The notes under the pieces: generated by a model | Told to the model about the DNA's origin: nothing | Databases searched by the model: none | Seen by the model: only the letters and a program-made list of their open reading frames with translations | Position numbers and translations under genes: made by a program | In this document: positions 18,940 through 29,800 of the stretch, piece by piece | How positions within the stretch are numbered: position 1 is the stretch's first letter | How the letters are laid out: every line of letters begins with the position of its first letter | Assembly (NCBI RefSeq): GCF_014193845.1 | Contig: NZ_JACHZX010000006.1 | Coordinates: forward strand, 124,001 to 188,000 | DNA from: Sphingomonas sp. BK345 | GTDB taxonomy: Bacteria; Pseudomonadota; Alphaproteobacteria; Sphingomonadales; Sphingomonadaceae | Direction of reading: 5' to 3' | DNA length: 64,000 nucleotides

Positions 18940-19109
18940 GCGTCGATCTCCCTCACCGCCCTCGGTCCCCTTCGTCTCGCACGCGCCCGTCGGACCGCGG
19001 CTCCTGGCGCAGGCTACTGACTTAGCGGGAGAAGAACCAGCGGTGATGGCGACTGCCAGGTTATTGCCAGTGGCGTTGCCTCCGCGCGTGGCACGGCTAT
19101 CCTCATACG

Positions 19110-21314
19110 GTGAGCCCGCTTCCTTCCCACCCCCCACGAACGTCGCCACTTCGGATCACGGCTGCCGCCGCGCTGCTCGTGCTCGGCGCGCGGGCCGATG
19201 CCGCCGAGCCAGACGCCGCGCGCTGGCGTCGCCACGCCGCCGCGGCGACGATCACGCGCGACGACTGGGGCATCCCGCACGTCCACGGCCGCAGTGACGC
19301 GGACGCGGTGTTCGCGCTGAGCTACGCCCAGGCCGAGGACGATCTCGCGCGCGTCGAAGCCAATTATCTCACCGCGCTCGGTCGCACCGCCGAGGCCGAG
19401 GGCGAGGCCGCGCTCTGGGCCGACCTGCGCCAGCGGCTGTTCGTCGATGAGGCCGAGCTGCGCGCGACCTATTCCGCCTGCCCGCCGTGGCTACGCGCGC
19501 TGACCCAGGCCTGGGCGGACGGACTCAACTTCTATCTCGCCTCCCATCCCGCGGTGCGGCCGCGCGTGCTCACCCGCTACGAGCCGTGGATGGCGCTGAG
19601 CTTCACCGAGGGCAGCATCGGCGGCGACGTCGAGCGCGTCCCGCTGAGCGCGCTGCGCAGCTTCTATGATCGCCCGACCCCGCCCACGCCGGAGGAGCGC
19701 GGTGTGGTACCGCGCGAGCCGTCGGGCTCGAACGGCATCGCCATCGCGCCGCGGCTCACCCGCGACGGGCATGCGCTGTTGCTGATCAACCCGCACACCA
19801 GCTTCTACTTCCGCTCCGAGGCGCAGCTGAGCAGCGACACCGGGCTGAACGTCTATGGCGCGAGCACCTGGGGCCAGTTCTTCGTCTACCAGGGCTTCAA
19901 CGCGCACGCCGGCTGGATGCACACCTCGTCGACCGTCGACAACGTGGACGCGTTCGCCGAGTGGGTCGAGCGCCGCGGCGCCGGCTGGACCTATCGCTAC
20001 GGCACGGCGCGGCGCGCGGTCACGGCGCGCCCGGTCACGCTGCGCTACCGCCGCGCGGACGGGACGATGGCGGAGCGGCGCTTCACCACCTGGCGGACGC
20101 ATCACGGCCCGATCACCGCGGCGCGCGACGGGCGCTGGATCGCGACCGCGCTGATGTGGCGGCCGCGCCCCGCGCTCGAGCAGAGCTGGCTGCGCACCCG
20201 CGCCACCGATCTCGCCGCCTACCTCGCGGTCGCCGAGCGCAAGGCCAATTCCTCCAACGACACGATCTTCGCCGACGACAAGGGCGAGATCGCCTTCCTC
20301 ATGCCGCAGTTCATGCCGCGTCGCGACGATCGCTTCGACTACACCCGCCCGGTCGACGGCAGCGATCCGCGCACCGACTGGCGCGGCCTGCACCCGCTCG
20401 CCACGCTGCCGAGCGTGCTCCGCCCGCGCACCGGCTGGGTCCACAATACCAACGACTGGCCGTGGAGCGCGGCGGGCGCCGACAGCCCGCGCGCCGCCGA
20501 CTACCCGCGCTACATGGACCAGACCGGCGGCAACGCGCGCGGCGAGCACGCCGACCTGCTGCTCCAGGGCAAGAGCGGCTGGACCGCCGAGACGCTGCGC
20601 GCCGCCGCCTATGATTCATACCTGCCCGCCTTCGCCCGGCTGCTACCGCCTCTGGCGGCGGCATGGCATGCGCTGCCGGCGACCGATCCGCGACGCGGGG
20701 CGCTGGCAGCGCCCATCGCCGAGCTGGAGCGCTGGGACCATCGGTGGGCGGCGGGGTCGGTCGCGACCAGCCTCGCGGTGTTCTGGGGTGATCAGCTGTG
20801 GCGCGAGGTCGGCGACGCCGCGCAGGCCGAGCGCGTCAACGTGCCCGACTATATCGCGACGCGCGTCACCGCCGCGTCCAAGCTCGTCGCGCTGGAGGCG
20901 GCGGTGGCGCGGCTCACGCGCGACTTCGGCACGTGGCGCACCCCCTGGGAGCGGATCAACCGCTTCCAGCGGCTCGACGACTCGATCGCGCCGCACTTCG
21001 ACGACGCGCGTCCTTCCATGCCGGTGCCCTTCACCTCGGCGCAATGGGGCAGCCTCGCCTCCTTCGGCGCCAAGAGCTGGCCGGGAACGCGGCGCTACTA
21101 CGGCACGAGCGGCAACAGCTTCGTCGCGGTGGTCGAGTTCGGCCCGCGCGTGCGCGCGGCGGCGGTGATGGCGGGCGGACAGAGCGGCGACCCGGCGTCG
21201 CGCCACTTCGCCGATCAGGTGGGGCGCTATGCGAGCGGAGCGCTGCGGCCGGTGTACTTCTACCCCGACGAGTTGGCAGCCCATGTCGAGCGGCGCTACC
21301 GGCCGGGAGAGTGA
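19110..21314 (+). CDS. Penicillin acylase family N-terminal-nucleophile hydrolase
   Basis: This 734-residue exported amidase precursor has a GTG start and a signal peptide (TAAAALLVLGARADA). A short alpha-chain region with DDWGIPHVHG and YAQAEDDLARVE leads to the autocleavage site: Ser207 in EPSGSNGIAIAP would become the catalytic N-terminal residue of the beta chain. Later conserved blocks are AHAGWMHTSSTVDN and NSSNDTIFAD. Family members deacylate beta-lactams, acyl-homoserine lactones or other N-acyl compounds in the periplasm; the substrate here cannot be told. It is transcribed alone, divergent from the hybrid kinase. Confidence 0.9.
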   Translation: MSPLPSHPPRTSPLRITAAAALLVLGARADAAEPDAARWRRHAAAATITRDDWGIPHVHGRSDADAVFALSYAQAEDDLARVEANYLTALGRTAEAEGEAALWADLRQRLFVDEAELRATYSACPPWLRALTQAWADGLNFYLASHPAVRPRVLTRYEPWMALSFTEGSIGGDVERVPLSALRSFYDRPTPPTPEERGVVPREPSGSNGIAIAPRLTRDGHALLLINPHTSFYFRSEAQLSSDTGLNVYGASTWGQFFVYQGFNAHAGWMHTSSTVDNVDAFAEWVERRGAGWTYRYGTARRAVTARPVTLRYRRADGTMAERRFTTWRTHHGPITAARDGRWIATALMWRPRPALEQSWLRTRATDLAAYLAVAERKANSSNDTIFADDKGEIAFLMPQFMPRRDDRFDYTRPVDGSDPRTDWRGLHPLATLPSVLRPRTGWVHNTNDWPWSAAGADSPRAADYPRYMDQTGGNARGEHADLLLQGKSGWTAETLRAAAYDSYLPAFARLLPPLAAAWHALPATDPRRGALAAPIAELERWDHRWAAGSVATSLAVFWGDQLWREVGDAAQAERVNVPDYIATRVTAASKLVALEAAVARLTRDFGTWRTPWERINRFQRLDDSIAPHFDDARPSMPVPFTSAQWGSLASFGAKSWPGTRRYYGTSGNSFVAVVEFGPRVRAAAVMAGGQSGDPASRHFADQVGRYASGALRPVYFYPDELAAHVERRYRPGE

Positions 21315-21341
21315 GGAGGCCGCGCCTTGCCTCACCTACTA

Positions 21342-21436
21342 TCATCCTGACCTTGTTTCAGGATCCACGGTGCCGCACACTCAGGCGCGTGAGGCGCTCG
21401 CGGTCCGGTGGATCCTGAAACAGGTTCAGGATGACG
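21342..21436. repeat. Mirrored REP pair (TCATCCTGA...TCAGGATGA type)
   Basis: Two inverted units, each a small palindrome around CTTGTTTCAGGATCCA, face each other at 21342-21367 and 21410-21436. The same element occurs at 48291 and 50638 and, more diverged, at 43617. It lies between the convergent acylase and MFS genes, where it could act as a bidirectional terminator-like structure. Confidence 0.8.
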
Positions 21437-21475
21437 CCGAACGGGCGAAGCTTAGGGCCGAGCAACAAGCTCGCT

Positions 21476-22768
21476 TCACCCCTTCACCTCCAGCCGTGGC
21501 ACCAGCAGGTGCACCAGCAGCAGCGCCAGCAGATAGGCGCTGCCCGCCCAGACGAACACCGGCAGGTAGCTCCCCACGCGCTCCAGCACCTCGCCGACGT
21601 AGCGCGCCATGATCATGCCGCCCACCGCGCCCGCCGCCCCGCCGATCCCCATCACCGAGGCGACCGAGCGCGACGGGAAGGTGTCCGACACCATCGTGTA
21701 GAGGTTGCTCGACCAGCCCTGGTGCGCCGCCGCCGCCACGCCGATGATCGCCACCGCCGCCCACAGGCTGGAGACGGTGGTGGCGAAGAAGATCGGCAGC
21801 ACCAGGATCGCGCTCGCCAGCAGCGCCAGCTTGCGCCCGGCGTTGACGCTATAGCCGCGCTTGATCAGCCAGGACGACAGCCACCCGCCGCCGATGCTGC
21901 CGACGTCGGCGAGCAGATAGACCGCGATCAGCGGCGGACCGAAGGTCTTGAGGTCCAGCCCGTGACGCTTGGCGAAGAAGTCGGGCAGCCAGAACAGGAA
22001 CAGGTACCACACCGGGTCGGTCAGGAACTTGGCGACGACGAACGCCCAGGTGCCGCGGTGGCGGAACAGCGACGCCCAGGTCGGCCGCGGCGCCGCCGCG
22101 TTGCGCTCGTCGGCGTGCTGGTCCGAGGTGATATAGGCCAGCTCCTCGGGCGACACGCGCGGGTGCTGTGCGGGCGCGCGATAGAAGGCCAGCCACGCCG
22201 CCAGCCAGGCGAACCCCAGCAGCCCGGTGATGATGAAGGCGGCCTGCCAGCCATAGGTGAGCGCGATCACCGGCACGACGATCGGTGTCGCGATCGCGCC
22301 GACATTGGCGCCGGCGTTGAGGATGCCCGCGGCGAGCGCGCGCTCCTTCTTCGGGAACCACTCGGCGACCGACTTGATCGCGGCGGGGAAATTGGCGGAC
22401 TCGCCCAGCCCGAGCGCGAAGCGCGCCAGCGCGAAGCCGCTCGGGCTGCGCACCAGCGCGTGGAACAGCGCGGCGAGGCTCCAGATGACGATGGCGGCGG
22501 CATAGCCGATCTTCGAGCCGACCCGGTCGATGATCACGCCCGATGCGAGCAGCCCGATCGCATAGGCCGCCTGGAACCAGGAGACGATCATGCCATAGTC
22601 TACCTCGGTCCAGCCGAGTTCGGTCTGCAGCGTCGGCTTGAGGATGCCGATGATCTGGCGGTCGATATAGTTGATCGTCGTGGCGAAGAAGAGCAAAGCG
22701 CAGATCGTCCAGCGCACACGCCCGCGCGGCCTGACCGCCGGCGGACTCACTTCAGCTGCTGAACTCAC
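21476..22768 (-). CDS. exuT: Hexuronate MFS transporter (ExuT-like)
   Basis: This 430-residue major facilitator protein has about 12 membrane segments. The signature FFATTINYIDRQIIGILKP in the first helix, LGLGESANFPAAIKSVAEWFP and the loop RxGxKIGYA are typical of the anion:cation symporter group with glucuronate/galacturonate carriers. It should import hexuronates across the inner membrane. The GTG at 22768 follows GGGGAGGG. It is the last gene of the uxu operon, 38 bases after uxuB. Confidence 0.88.
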   Translation of the reverse strand: MSSAAEVSPPAVRPRGRVRWTICALLFFATTINYIDRQIIGILKPTLQTELGWTEVDYGMIVSWFQAAYAIGLLASGVIIDRVGSKIGYAAAIVIWSLAALFHALVRSPSGFALARFALGLGESANFPAAIKSVAEWFPKKERALAAGILNAGANVGAIATPIVVPVIALTYGWQAAFIITGLLGFAWLAAWLAFYRAPAQHPRVSPEELAYITSDQHADERNAAAPRPTWASLFRHRGTWAFVVAKFLTDPVWYLFLFWLPDFFAKRHGLDLKTFGPPLIAVYLLADVGSIGGGWLSSWLIKRGYSVNAGRKLALLASAILVLPIFFATTVSSLWAAVAIIGVAAAAHQGWSSNLYTMVSDTFPSRSVASVMGIGGAAGAVGGMIMARYVGEVLERVGSYLPVFVWAGSAYLLALLLVHLLVPRLEVKG

Positions 22769-22806
22769 TCGACCCTCCCCGAGGCGACACCCGCCACCCG
22801 CTTGAT

Positions 22807-24201
22807 TCAACCCGCGCGCAGCCGCGCGTCGAGCGCCGCGCGGTCTTCCGCGTCGGCCTGCCAATGATCGGCGAACAGCCCGCGCTCGCCGAAGAGCGCC
22901 GCGACGATCCCGCTCTCGCCGACCTCGCGCCACAGCGCCGCGAGCCGCTCCGCCAGGGGATCGTTGACCGGTGCGCCGTCGCCGCGGACGTGGCGCAGCC
23001 ACGCCGCCAGCGCAGTCAGCGTCGCGGGGCAGCGTCGCCCTTCAGCGGCATTGGCGCGCAGGGTCGCGAGCCAGCGCTGCGGGATCTTCTGCGAGCCATC
23101 CATCGCGATCTGGATCAGCGCGTGCGGTAGCGCGGGGTTGGCGAAGCGCGCGAACAGCGCGTCGGCGTAGGCGCCCAGGTCCTGCTCCGGCGCCGGGGTG
23201 AGGCTGGCGGCGGCCTCGTCGCGCATGAGCGGTTCGACCGTGGCGCGGATCACCGGGTCGGCGACCGCCTGGTGAACGAACTGGTGCCCGCGCTCCAACC
23301 CGAGATAGGCGAGCGCCGAATGGGCGCCGTTGAGCATCCGGAGCTTGGCGAACTCGTACGGGGCGACGTCAGCGACCAGTTGCGCCCCCGCCAGCTCCCA
23401 GCGCGGGCGGCGCGTCGCGAACCGGTCTTCGATCACCCATTGCATGAACGGCTCGGTGGTCACCGCGGCGGCGTCGTACAGGCCGATCGCGGCGGCGGTC
23501 CGCTCCAGGTCGACGTCGCGCGCGGCCGGGACGATGCGGTCGACCATCGTCGACGGGCAGGCGCATTCCGCCTCGAACCAGCCGCGCAGGCCCGGATCGG
23601 TGCGATCGAGCCAGGCGCCGAGCGAGGCCGCGAGCGCGGCGCCGTTGTGCGTGAGATTGTCGCAGCTCACCAGCGTCAGGCCGCCGGCGCCGGCGGCGCG
23701 GCGATCCGCGAGCGCGCGCGCGAGATGGTGGTAGATCGTGCCGCCCGCCGCCTCGACCGAGGCGACGTCGAGCGCGCCGTCAGGGCCGCGGTGATAGCCT
23801 TTCTCGGTGACCGTCAGCGTGACGATCGAGGTGGTCGGCGCCGCGAGCACCGCACGCAGCCGCTCGCCGTCGCGCGGCGCCACCAGCATCTCGCGCAGCG
23901 CGCCGACCAGCGCGATCCGCTCGCCCGCGGCGGAGCGCTGCGTCACCGTGTAGAGCCCGTCCTGCGGCAGCAGCGCCTCGGCCACCGCGAGCGAGCGCAG
24001 CGACACGCCGGTGATCGCGAAGTCGCGGTCGCCCGCCGACATCGCCGCGTCGGTGTAGACCGCCTGGTGCGCGCGGTGGAAGGCGCCGAGCCCGAGATGG
24101 ACGATCCCGGTCCGCTGCGCTGCGCGATCGTAGTCGGGCCGCTCGACGCTCGCGGGAAGCCGATCGACGGTGGCAGGCGACAGCCGCTGCGCGCCGCTCA
24201 C
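22807..24201 (-). CDS. uxuB: D-mannonate oxidoreductase / fructuronate reductase
   Basis: This 464-residue polyol dehydrogenase of the long-chain mannitol dehydrogenase family has the N-terminal NAD site GIVHLGLGAFHRAHQ. The C-terminal domain holds the catalytic block FAKLRMLNGAHSALAYLG, with Lys and Asn. It reduces D-fructuronate to D-mannonate in the cytoplasm, between UxaC and UxuA. The GTG start overlaps the uxaC stop (GTGA), which indicates translational coupling. Tagaturonate reductase (UxaB) is a related alternative, but the presence of uxuA supports UxuB. Confidence 0.9.
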   Translation of the reverse strand: MSGAQRLSPATVDRLPASVERPDYDRAAQRTGIVHLGLGAFHRAHQAVYTDAAMSAGDRDFAITGVSLRSLAVAEALLPQDGLYTVTQRSAAGERIALVGALREMLVAPRDGERLRAVLAAPTTSIVTLTVTEKGYHRGPDGALDVASVEAAGGTIYHHLARALADRRAAGAGGLTLVSCDNLTHNGAALAASLGAWLDRTDPGLRGWFEAECACPSTMVDRIVPAARDVDLERTAAAIGLYDAAAVTTEPFMQWVIEDRFATRRPRWELAGAQLVADVAPYEFAKLRMLNGAHSALAYLGLERGHQFVHQAVADPVIRATVEPLMRDEAAASLTPAPEQDLGAYADALFARFANPALPHALIQIAMDGSQKIPQRWLATLRANAAEGRRCPATLTALAAWLRHVRGDGAPVNDPLAERLAALWREVGESGIVAALFGERGLFADHWQADAEDRAALDARLRAG

Positions 24202-25610
24202 AGCCTGTACGCCTTGCGCACGAGCCCGACGGTGAGATCGCGAGCGAGCTCGGCCGCCTCCCAGTCCTCCAGCCGATGCTCGGCGACGAGCCGCGCGAGA
24301 TAATGGCAGTCGATCCGCCGCGCGACGTCGTGCCGCGCCGGGATGGAAAGGAAGGCGCGCGTGTCGTCGTTGAACCCGACGGTGTTGTAGAAGCCGGCGG
24401 TCTCGGTGGTCATCTCGCGGTAGCGCAGCATGCCCTCGGGCGAATCGTGGAACCACCACGCCGGCCCGAGCCGCAGGCAGGGGTAATGGCCGGCGAGCGG
24501 CGCCAGCTCGCGCGCGTAGGTGGTCTCGTCGAGCGTGAAGAGGATCAGCGTGAAGCGCGGGTCGTTCCCGACGACGTCGAGCAGCGGCTGGAGCGCGCTT
24601 ACGAAATCGGCGCGCATCGGGATGTCGGCGCCCTTGTCGCGGCCGTGGCTCGCGAACAGCTGGCGGTTGTGGTTGCGGAAGGAGCCGGGATGCAGCTGCA
24701 TCACCATCCCGTCCTCGACGCTCATCTTCGCCATCTCGGTGAGCATCTGCGCGCGGAACAGCTCGGCGCCCGCCGCGTCCCAGCTTCCGCCCGCGATGCG
24801 GCCGAACAGCGCCTCGGCCTCGGCGGCGGAGAGGTTGGCGGTGCGCGCGCTGGGGTGACCGTGATCGGTCGCGGTAGCGCCCGCGGCGCGGAAATCGGCG
24901 CGGCGCTTGCGGTGCGCGGCGAGATAGCCGGACCAGCTCCACACATCCTCGCCGGTCAGCTCGGCGAAGCGCGCCATCGCCGGCTTGAACTGCTCGTGCT
25001 CGACGTCGATCACGCCGTCGGGACGATAGGTCGTGACGACGCGGCCGCCCCAGCCCGACTCGCGGATGCGGCGGTGCGAGTCGAGCGGATCGTCCGCGCC
25101 CTCGGTGGTGGCGAGGAACTCGATCCCGAACCGATCGAACAGCGCGCGCGCGCGGAAGGCGGGTGTGGCCAGCTGGTCGTTGATGCGGTCATAGTAGAGA
25201 TCGGCGGTGGCAGCCTCCAGCGCGACGTCGAAGCCGAATACCTCGGCGAAGACATGGTCGAGCCACAGCCGCGACGGCGTGCCGCGGAACAGGTGGTAAT
25301 GGTCCGCGAAGACGCGCCACGCCGCACGCGGGTCGGTCGCGGGCGTGCCGGCGCGCGACGGAATCGCCAGATCGTCGAGCGCGACGCCCTGCGAGTAGAG
25401 CATGCGGAAGACATAATGGTCGGGCGCGAGCAGCAGCTCGGTCGCGTTCTGCCAGCGTGAGTCCTCGGCGAACCAGCGCGGATCGGTGTGGCCGTGCGGG
25501 CTGACGATCGGCAGCCCGCCGATCTCGGCATAGAGCGCGCGCGCGATATCGCGCTGCGTCGGATCGCTCGGGAACAGCCGATCGGGATGGAGCCGCAGCG
25601 CGCGCGTCAT
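24198..25610 (-). CDS. uxaC: Glucuronate (uronate) isomerase
   Basis: This 470-residue amidohydrolase-fold isomerase opens with LHPDRLFPSDPTQRDIAR and has the metal-binding SPHGHTDPRWF. Further conserved blocks are LYYDRINDQL, RPDGVIDVEH, MQLHPGSFRNHN and GFNDDTRAFLSIPARHDVARR. It converts D-glucuronate to D-fructuronate and D-galacturonate to D-tagaturonate. Its ATG overlaps the uxuA stop by four bases (ATGA). The length matches the family. Confidence 0.95.
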   Translation of the reverse strand: MTRALRLHPDRLFPSDPTQRDIARALYAEIGGLPIVSPHGHTDPRWFAEDSRWQNATELLLAPDHYVFRMLYSQGVALDDLAIPSRAGTPATDPRAAWRVFADHYHLFRGTPSRLWLDHVFAEVFGFDVALEAATADLYYDRINDQLATPAFRARALFDRFGIEFLATTEGADDPLDSHRRIRESGWGGRVVTTYRPDGVIDVEHEQFKPAMARFAELTGEDVWSWSGYLAAHRKRRADFRAAGATATDHGHPSARTANLSAAEAEALFGRIAGGSWDAAGAELFRAQMLTEMAKMSVEDGMVMQLHPGSFRNHNRQLFASHGRDKGADIPMRADFVSALQPLLDVVGNDPRFTLILFTLDETTYARELAPLAGHYPCLRLGPAWWFHDSPEGMLRYREMTTETAGFYNTVGFNDDTRAFLSIPARHDVARRIDCHYLARLVAEHRLEDWEAAELARDLTVGLVRKAYRL

Positions 25611-26803
25611 GCCAGCGCCTCCGCCCGCGCGCCGGCATAGGCGTGGGCGATGCCGCGCTCGACGCCGCGCAGCTCGGCCAGCCCGCGCATCCGGCCGAGC
25701 AGCGAGTAGCCGGGATTGGTCACGCGCGAGAGGTCGTCGAGCATCTGATGTCCGTGATCGGGGCGCATCGGGATCGAGCGATCCTCGCGCTGCTGGAGGC
25801 GGTGGACCGCGGCGACGATCGCCGTCATCCCCGCGTCGCCCTCGAGATGCGCCGCCTCGTGGAACGTTCCCCCGCGCGCGTCGCCGCTCTCGCGCTGGAC
25901 CGAGCGGAGGTGGAGGAAGCCGATCCGATCGCCCAGCCGGTCGACGATGCCGGGCAGGTCGTTGTCGGGGCGCGCGCCGAACGAGCCGGCGCAGAAGCAC
26001 AGGCCGTTGGCGCGGCTCGGCACGCGCGCGAACAAGTCGGCGACGTCGGCCTCGGTGCTCACCACCCGCGGCAGGCCGAACAGCGCGAAGGGCGGATCGT
26101 CGGGGTGGACCACCAGGTGCAGGCCGAGCTCCTCCGCCACCGGACAGACCGCCTCGAGGAAGGCGACGTGATGGGCGTGGAGCGCGGCGGCATCCACCTC
26201 ATCATAGGTGGCCAGGGCGGCGCGGAAGTCCTCGATCGAGAAGCTCTCCTCGCTGCCCGGCAGGCCGGCGATGATATTGCGCGTCAGCCGGCGCCGCGCG
26301 TCCTCGTCCATGCCGGCGAGGCGGCGCTCGGCGCGCTCGATCAGGTCGGCGGCATAGTCGCGCTCGGCGCCGTCGCGGCGGAGCACGAAGAGGTCGAAGG
26401 CGGCGGCCGCCTCATGTTCGTAGCGCAAGGCGCGCGCGCCGTCGGGCAATTCCCAGCCGAGATCGGTGCGCGTCCAGTCGAGCACGGGCATGAAATTATA
26501 GGTGACGACCCTGATGCCCGCCGCGGCGAGATGGCGCAGGCTGGTGCGATAGGCGTCGACCAGCTCGTCCCAGCGGGGCCCGCGCGTCTTGATCTCCTCG
26601 TGAACCGGCAGGCTCTCCACCACCGTCCAGCCGAGCCCCGCCGCGGCGATGGTCGCGCGTCGCTCAGCGATCGCCGGCGCGCTCCACACGGCGCCGTTGG
26701 GCACCTCGTGCAGCGCGGTGACCACCTCGGTCGCGCCGGTCTGGCGGATGTCGCGCAGCGCGACCGGGTCGGACGGGCCGAACCAGCGCATCGTCTGCGT
26801 CAT
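25607..26803 (-). CDS. uxuA: Mannonate dehydratase
   Basis: This TIM-barrel enzyme of 398 residues dehydrates D-mannonate to 2-keto-3-deoxygluconate. It shows WFGPSDPVALRDIRQTGATE at the N terminus, YNFMPVLDWTRTDL, HPDDPP and FCAGSFGARPDND (metal ligands His/Cys), and IPMRPDHGHQM near the end, all diagnostic for UxuA. The ATG at 26803 aligns with the usual start. Upstream in-frame ATGs exist, and one at 26833 has a GAGGA nearby and may be used. It follows the TBDR by 70 bases and is coupled to uxaC. Confidence 0.94.
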   Translation of the reverse strand: MTQTMRWFGPSDPVALRDIRQTGATEVVTALHEVPNGAVWSAPAIAERRATIAAAGLGWTVVESLPVHEEIKTRGPRWDELVDAYRTSLRHLAAAGIRVVTYNFMPVLDWTRTDLGWELPDGARALRYEHEAAAAFDLFVLRRDGAERDYAADLIERAERRLAGMDEDARRRLTRNIIAGLPGSEESFSIEDFRAALATYDEVDAAALHAHHVAFLEAVCPVAEELGLHLVVHPDDPPFALFGLPRVVSTEADVADLFARVPSRANGLCFCAGSFGARPDNDLPGIVDRLGDRIGFLHLRSVQRESGDARGGTFHEAAHLEGDAGMTAIVAAVHRLQQREDRSIPMRPDHGHQMLDDLSRVTNPGYSLLGRMRGLAELRGVERGIAHAYAGARAEALA

Positions 26804-26873
26804 CCATCGCACCCGCCCGTCCTGTCGCGCCATCCGCCCGTCCTCGCTGTCGCCCCGAACCATCATCCGCGGC

Positions 26874-29800
26874 TCAGAACACGAAATTCACCGCCAGCGC
26901 AAAGGTGCGGCCGAAATAGGCGGTGTAGAGCGGGTCCTTGCGCACCGTGTCGACGGTGAGCCGGTTGGTCTCGTTGGTGATATTCTGCACTTCCGCGATC
27001 AGTTTCACGTTCTCGGTCAGGTTGTACGAGGCCGAGGCGTCGACGAAGATCGAGCTGGCGTTCGAGGTGGAGTCCGCGTCCACCGAGCCGCTCGGCACGG
27101 CGGTGAGGAAGGACGAGCGGTAGTTCACCGTCGAGCGGATGCTGAAGCGGCTGTCCTCATAATAGAGCGTGCCGCTCGCGGTTTCCGGCGACAGGCCGAC
27201 CAGCGGCGCGGTGCGCGAGAGCGTCGGCGAGATGATATAGTTAATGTTCGACCGCACCCGCGTGAAGTTGCCAAGCGCGCCGAAGTTCTTGAGGAAGCCC
27301 GGCAAGAAGGTGAAGGGCAGCTGCACGTTCGCCTCGAAGCCCCGCAGCGGGCCGCCCGGCGTGTTGTTGCTGCGCTGGACAGTGAACTGGTCGCCGGGGC
27401 GCAGCTGCGTGCCGTTGAGCAGCGACAGCGGCAGACCGATGTCCTGGAAGGCGACGCTGGCGCTGGTCGTCTGGATGTACGTCTCGATGTTCTTGTAGAA
27501 GTACGCCACCGAGAGCAGCGAGCCGGGGCGGAAGTACCATTCCAGCGCGGCGTCGAAGGTGTTGGCACGGATCGGTTCGAGGAACGGGTTGCTGAACGAG
27601 GCGGTCTGGATCACCAGGTTGGCCGAGCCAGAGGGGATCAGCTGCCCGTAGGACGGGCGCGACATCACCCGTGCCGCCGAGAGGCGCGCGATCAGGTCGG
27701 GAGCCACGTCCAGCGCGAGATTCATCGACGGCAGCCAGTCCTCATAGGAGCGGCTCACCTCGGAGATCACGTAGCGTGACGGATAGGCCGACCCCGCTGG
27801 CGCGGCGGTGGTGATCGGGCCGTAGGTGTCGAGGCTGGTATGGACGTAGCGCACGCCCGCGTCGCCGCGCAGCGTGACCGGCAGGATGTCCTGCGTGTCG
27901 AACTTCACCATGGCGTAGCCCGACTTGTACTTCTCGTCGACGCCACCGTAGGTGCCCTTGGCGCACTCGATGCTGCAATATACGTAGCTGTCGAGCCCGA
28001 CCGCGTCGCGGAACTTGTCCGGATCGATCGAGACGAAGTCCTGCAACTGCCCGTCGAGGTTCTTGCCGATGCCGGTGGTGGTAAAGGTGATGTCGGCGAG
28101 CGAGACGCCGGCCGGCAGTGCCAGCGGGTTGTTGGTGGCGAGCTGGCGCTCGCGCGCGGTGTATTTGTTGGTGCGATACTGGCCGCCGAACTGGACGGTG
28201 AAACCCTGCGCCGGTTTCCAGTCGCCGTTGAGCTCGAAGGTCTTGCTGACGATCGTGTTGCGGCGGATGAAGTTGGAGAGCTGGCCGCGCTGGTCGCCGT
28301 TGGCGAGCGGCGGGCCGTATTGGAACAGGGTCGGGTCGGTGGTGTCGATGCCGTAGCCGATCTTGGGGATGTCGGGATTGTCGCGGAAGTCGATCGACCA
28401 GTTGCGGCTATCGTTCGAGTCGATCGCCACCTGCAGGCGGTTCACGTCCAGTCGCGACTCGTTGATGCCGGCGAGACCGAACACGCGGAAGCTGTCGGAG
28501 AAGCGATGGTCGAAGTTGAAATTGGCCTGCTTATACTCGGAGGTGAAGCGCTCGCTCTGCATTTCCGAGCGCAGGTCGACCCCGTCGAACAGGCCGTGAA
28601 CCAGCGAGCCGTTGTCGTCGACCTCGATCTCGCGCACCGAGGTGAGCGGCTGGCCGTTGTTCGAGATCGCGCGCCCGAACGAGCGCGCGTCGAAATAGGT
28701 GTCGAGCCGGTCGACCTTGAAGCGCGAGTAGAGCCCGTCGAGCGAGATGTCGGTATTGTCGCTGGGCTTCCACTGGAAGGTCAGCGAACCGGCCAGACGC
28801 TGCTGATCCTGGCTGCTGCGCACCGGGCGCGGCAGGCGCGGCAGGTAGACGCCGCCGCCCGGCCGACCGTTCACGCCGGTGCGGCTCATGATGTAATCAT
28901 AGGTCGCCTGGTTGCCGGTGCGCGGATTGTTGGTGCTGCAATTGTTGGCGTCCGAGCCGATCGAGGCACCGCTCGGCTGGGTATAGCCGACGCCGGGGCT
29001 GGTCACCGCGCCGCCGTTATAGGTGTAGCCGACGGGCGTGCAGAAGGGGAAGATCACGCCCGCGTTGGCGCTGCCGGTCGGCTGGGCCAGGCCGTAGACC
29101 GTGGTCGGCACGACATCGACCGCCGAATAGGCATATTCGTCGATGCGGCGCTTCGAATAGGCCACGCTGGCGAGCACGCCGAACGTGTCGCCGAACTGCT
29201 TGGAGACGAGCGCGGACAGGCGCGGATCGACGTCCTTCTTGATGTCGTTGTAGATACCGCGCGCGGTACCGGAGAAGACGAACGACTTCTTCTGGTCGAA
29301 CGGCTTGGGCGCGCGCAGGTCGACAGTGGCGCCGAGCGAGCCCTCCTCGACATCGGCCGAGGTGGTCTTGCGCACCGACAGCGCCGAGAAGATCTCGGTC
29401 GGGAAGGTGACGAAGTCGAACGAGCGGCCGGTGGCAACGCCGCCGCGGATGTCGCTGCCGCTGACCTGCGACACGCCCTCCATGCCGTTGATGCGGACGC
29501 GCGTGAACTGCGCGCCGAGGCCGCGCACCGAGATGTTGCGCCCCTCGCCGCCATCGCCGCGCGACAGCGCCACGCCGGGGATGCGCTGCATCGACTCGGC
29601 GAGATTCGAATCGGGGAACTTGCCGATGTCCTCGGCGACGATGCTGTCGACCGCGGCGGTCTCGGCGCGCTTCTGGTTGAGCGCGCTGTTAAGCGAGGCG
29701 CGGAAGCCGGTGACGACGATGTCGTTGATCTGCGCCTCGCCGCCTTCCTGCACGGGCGATTGCGTACCCTGCGCGTCGGTCGCGGGCGGCGCGGCGGGGG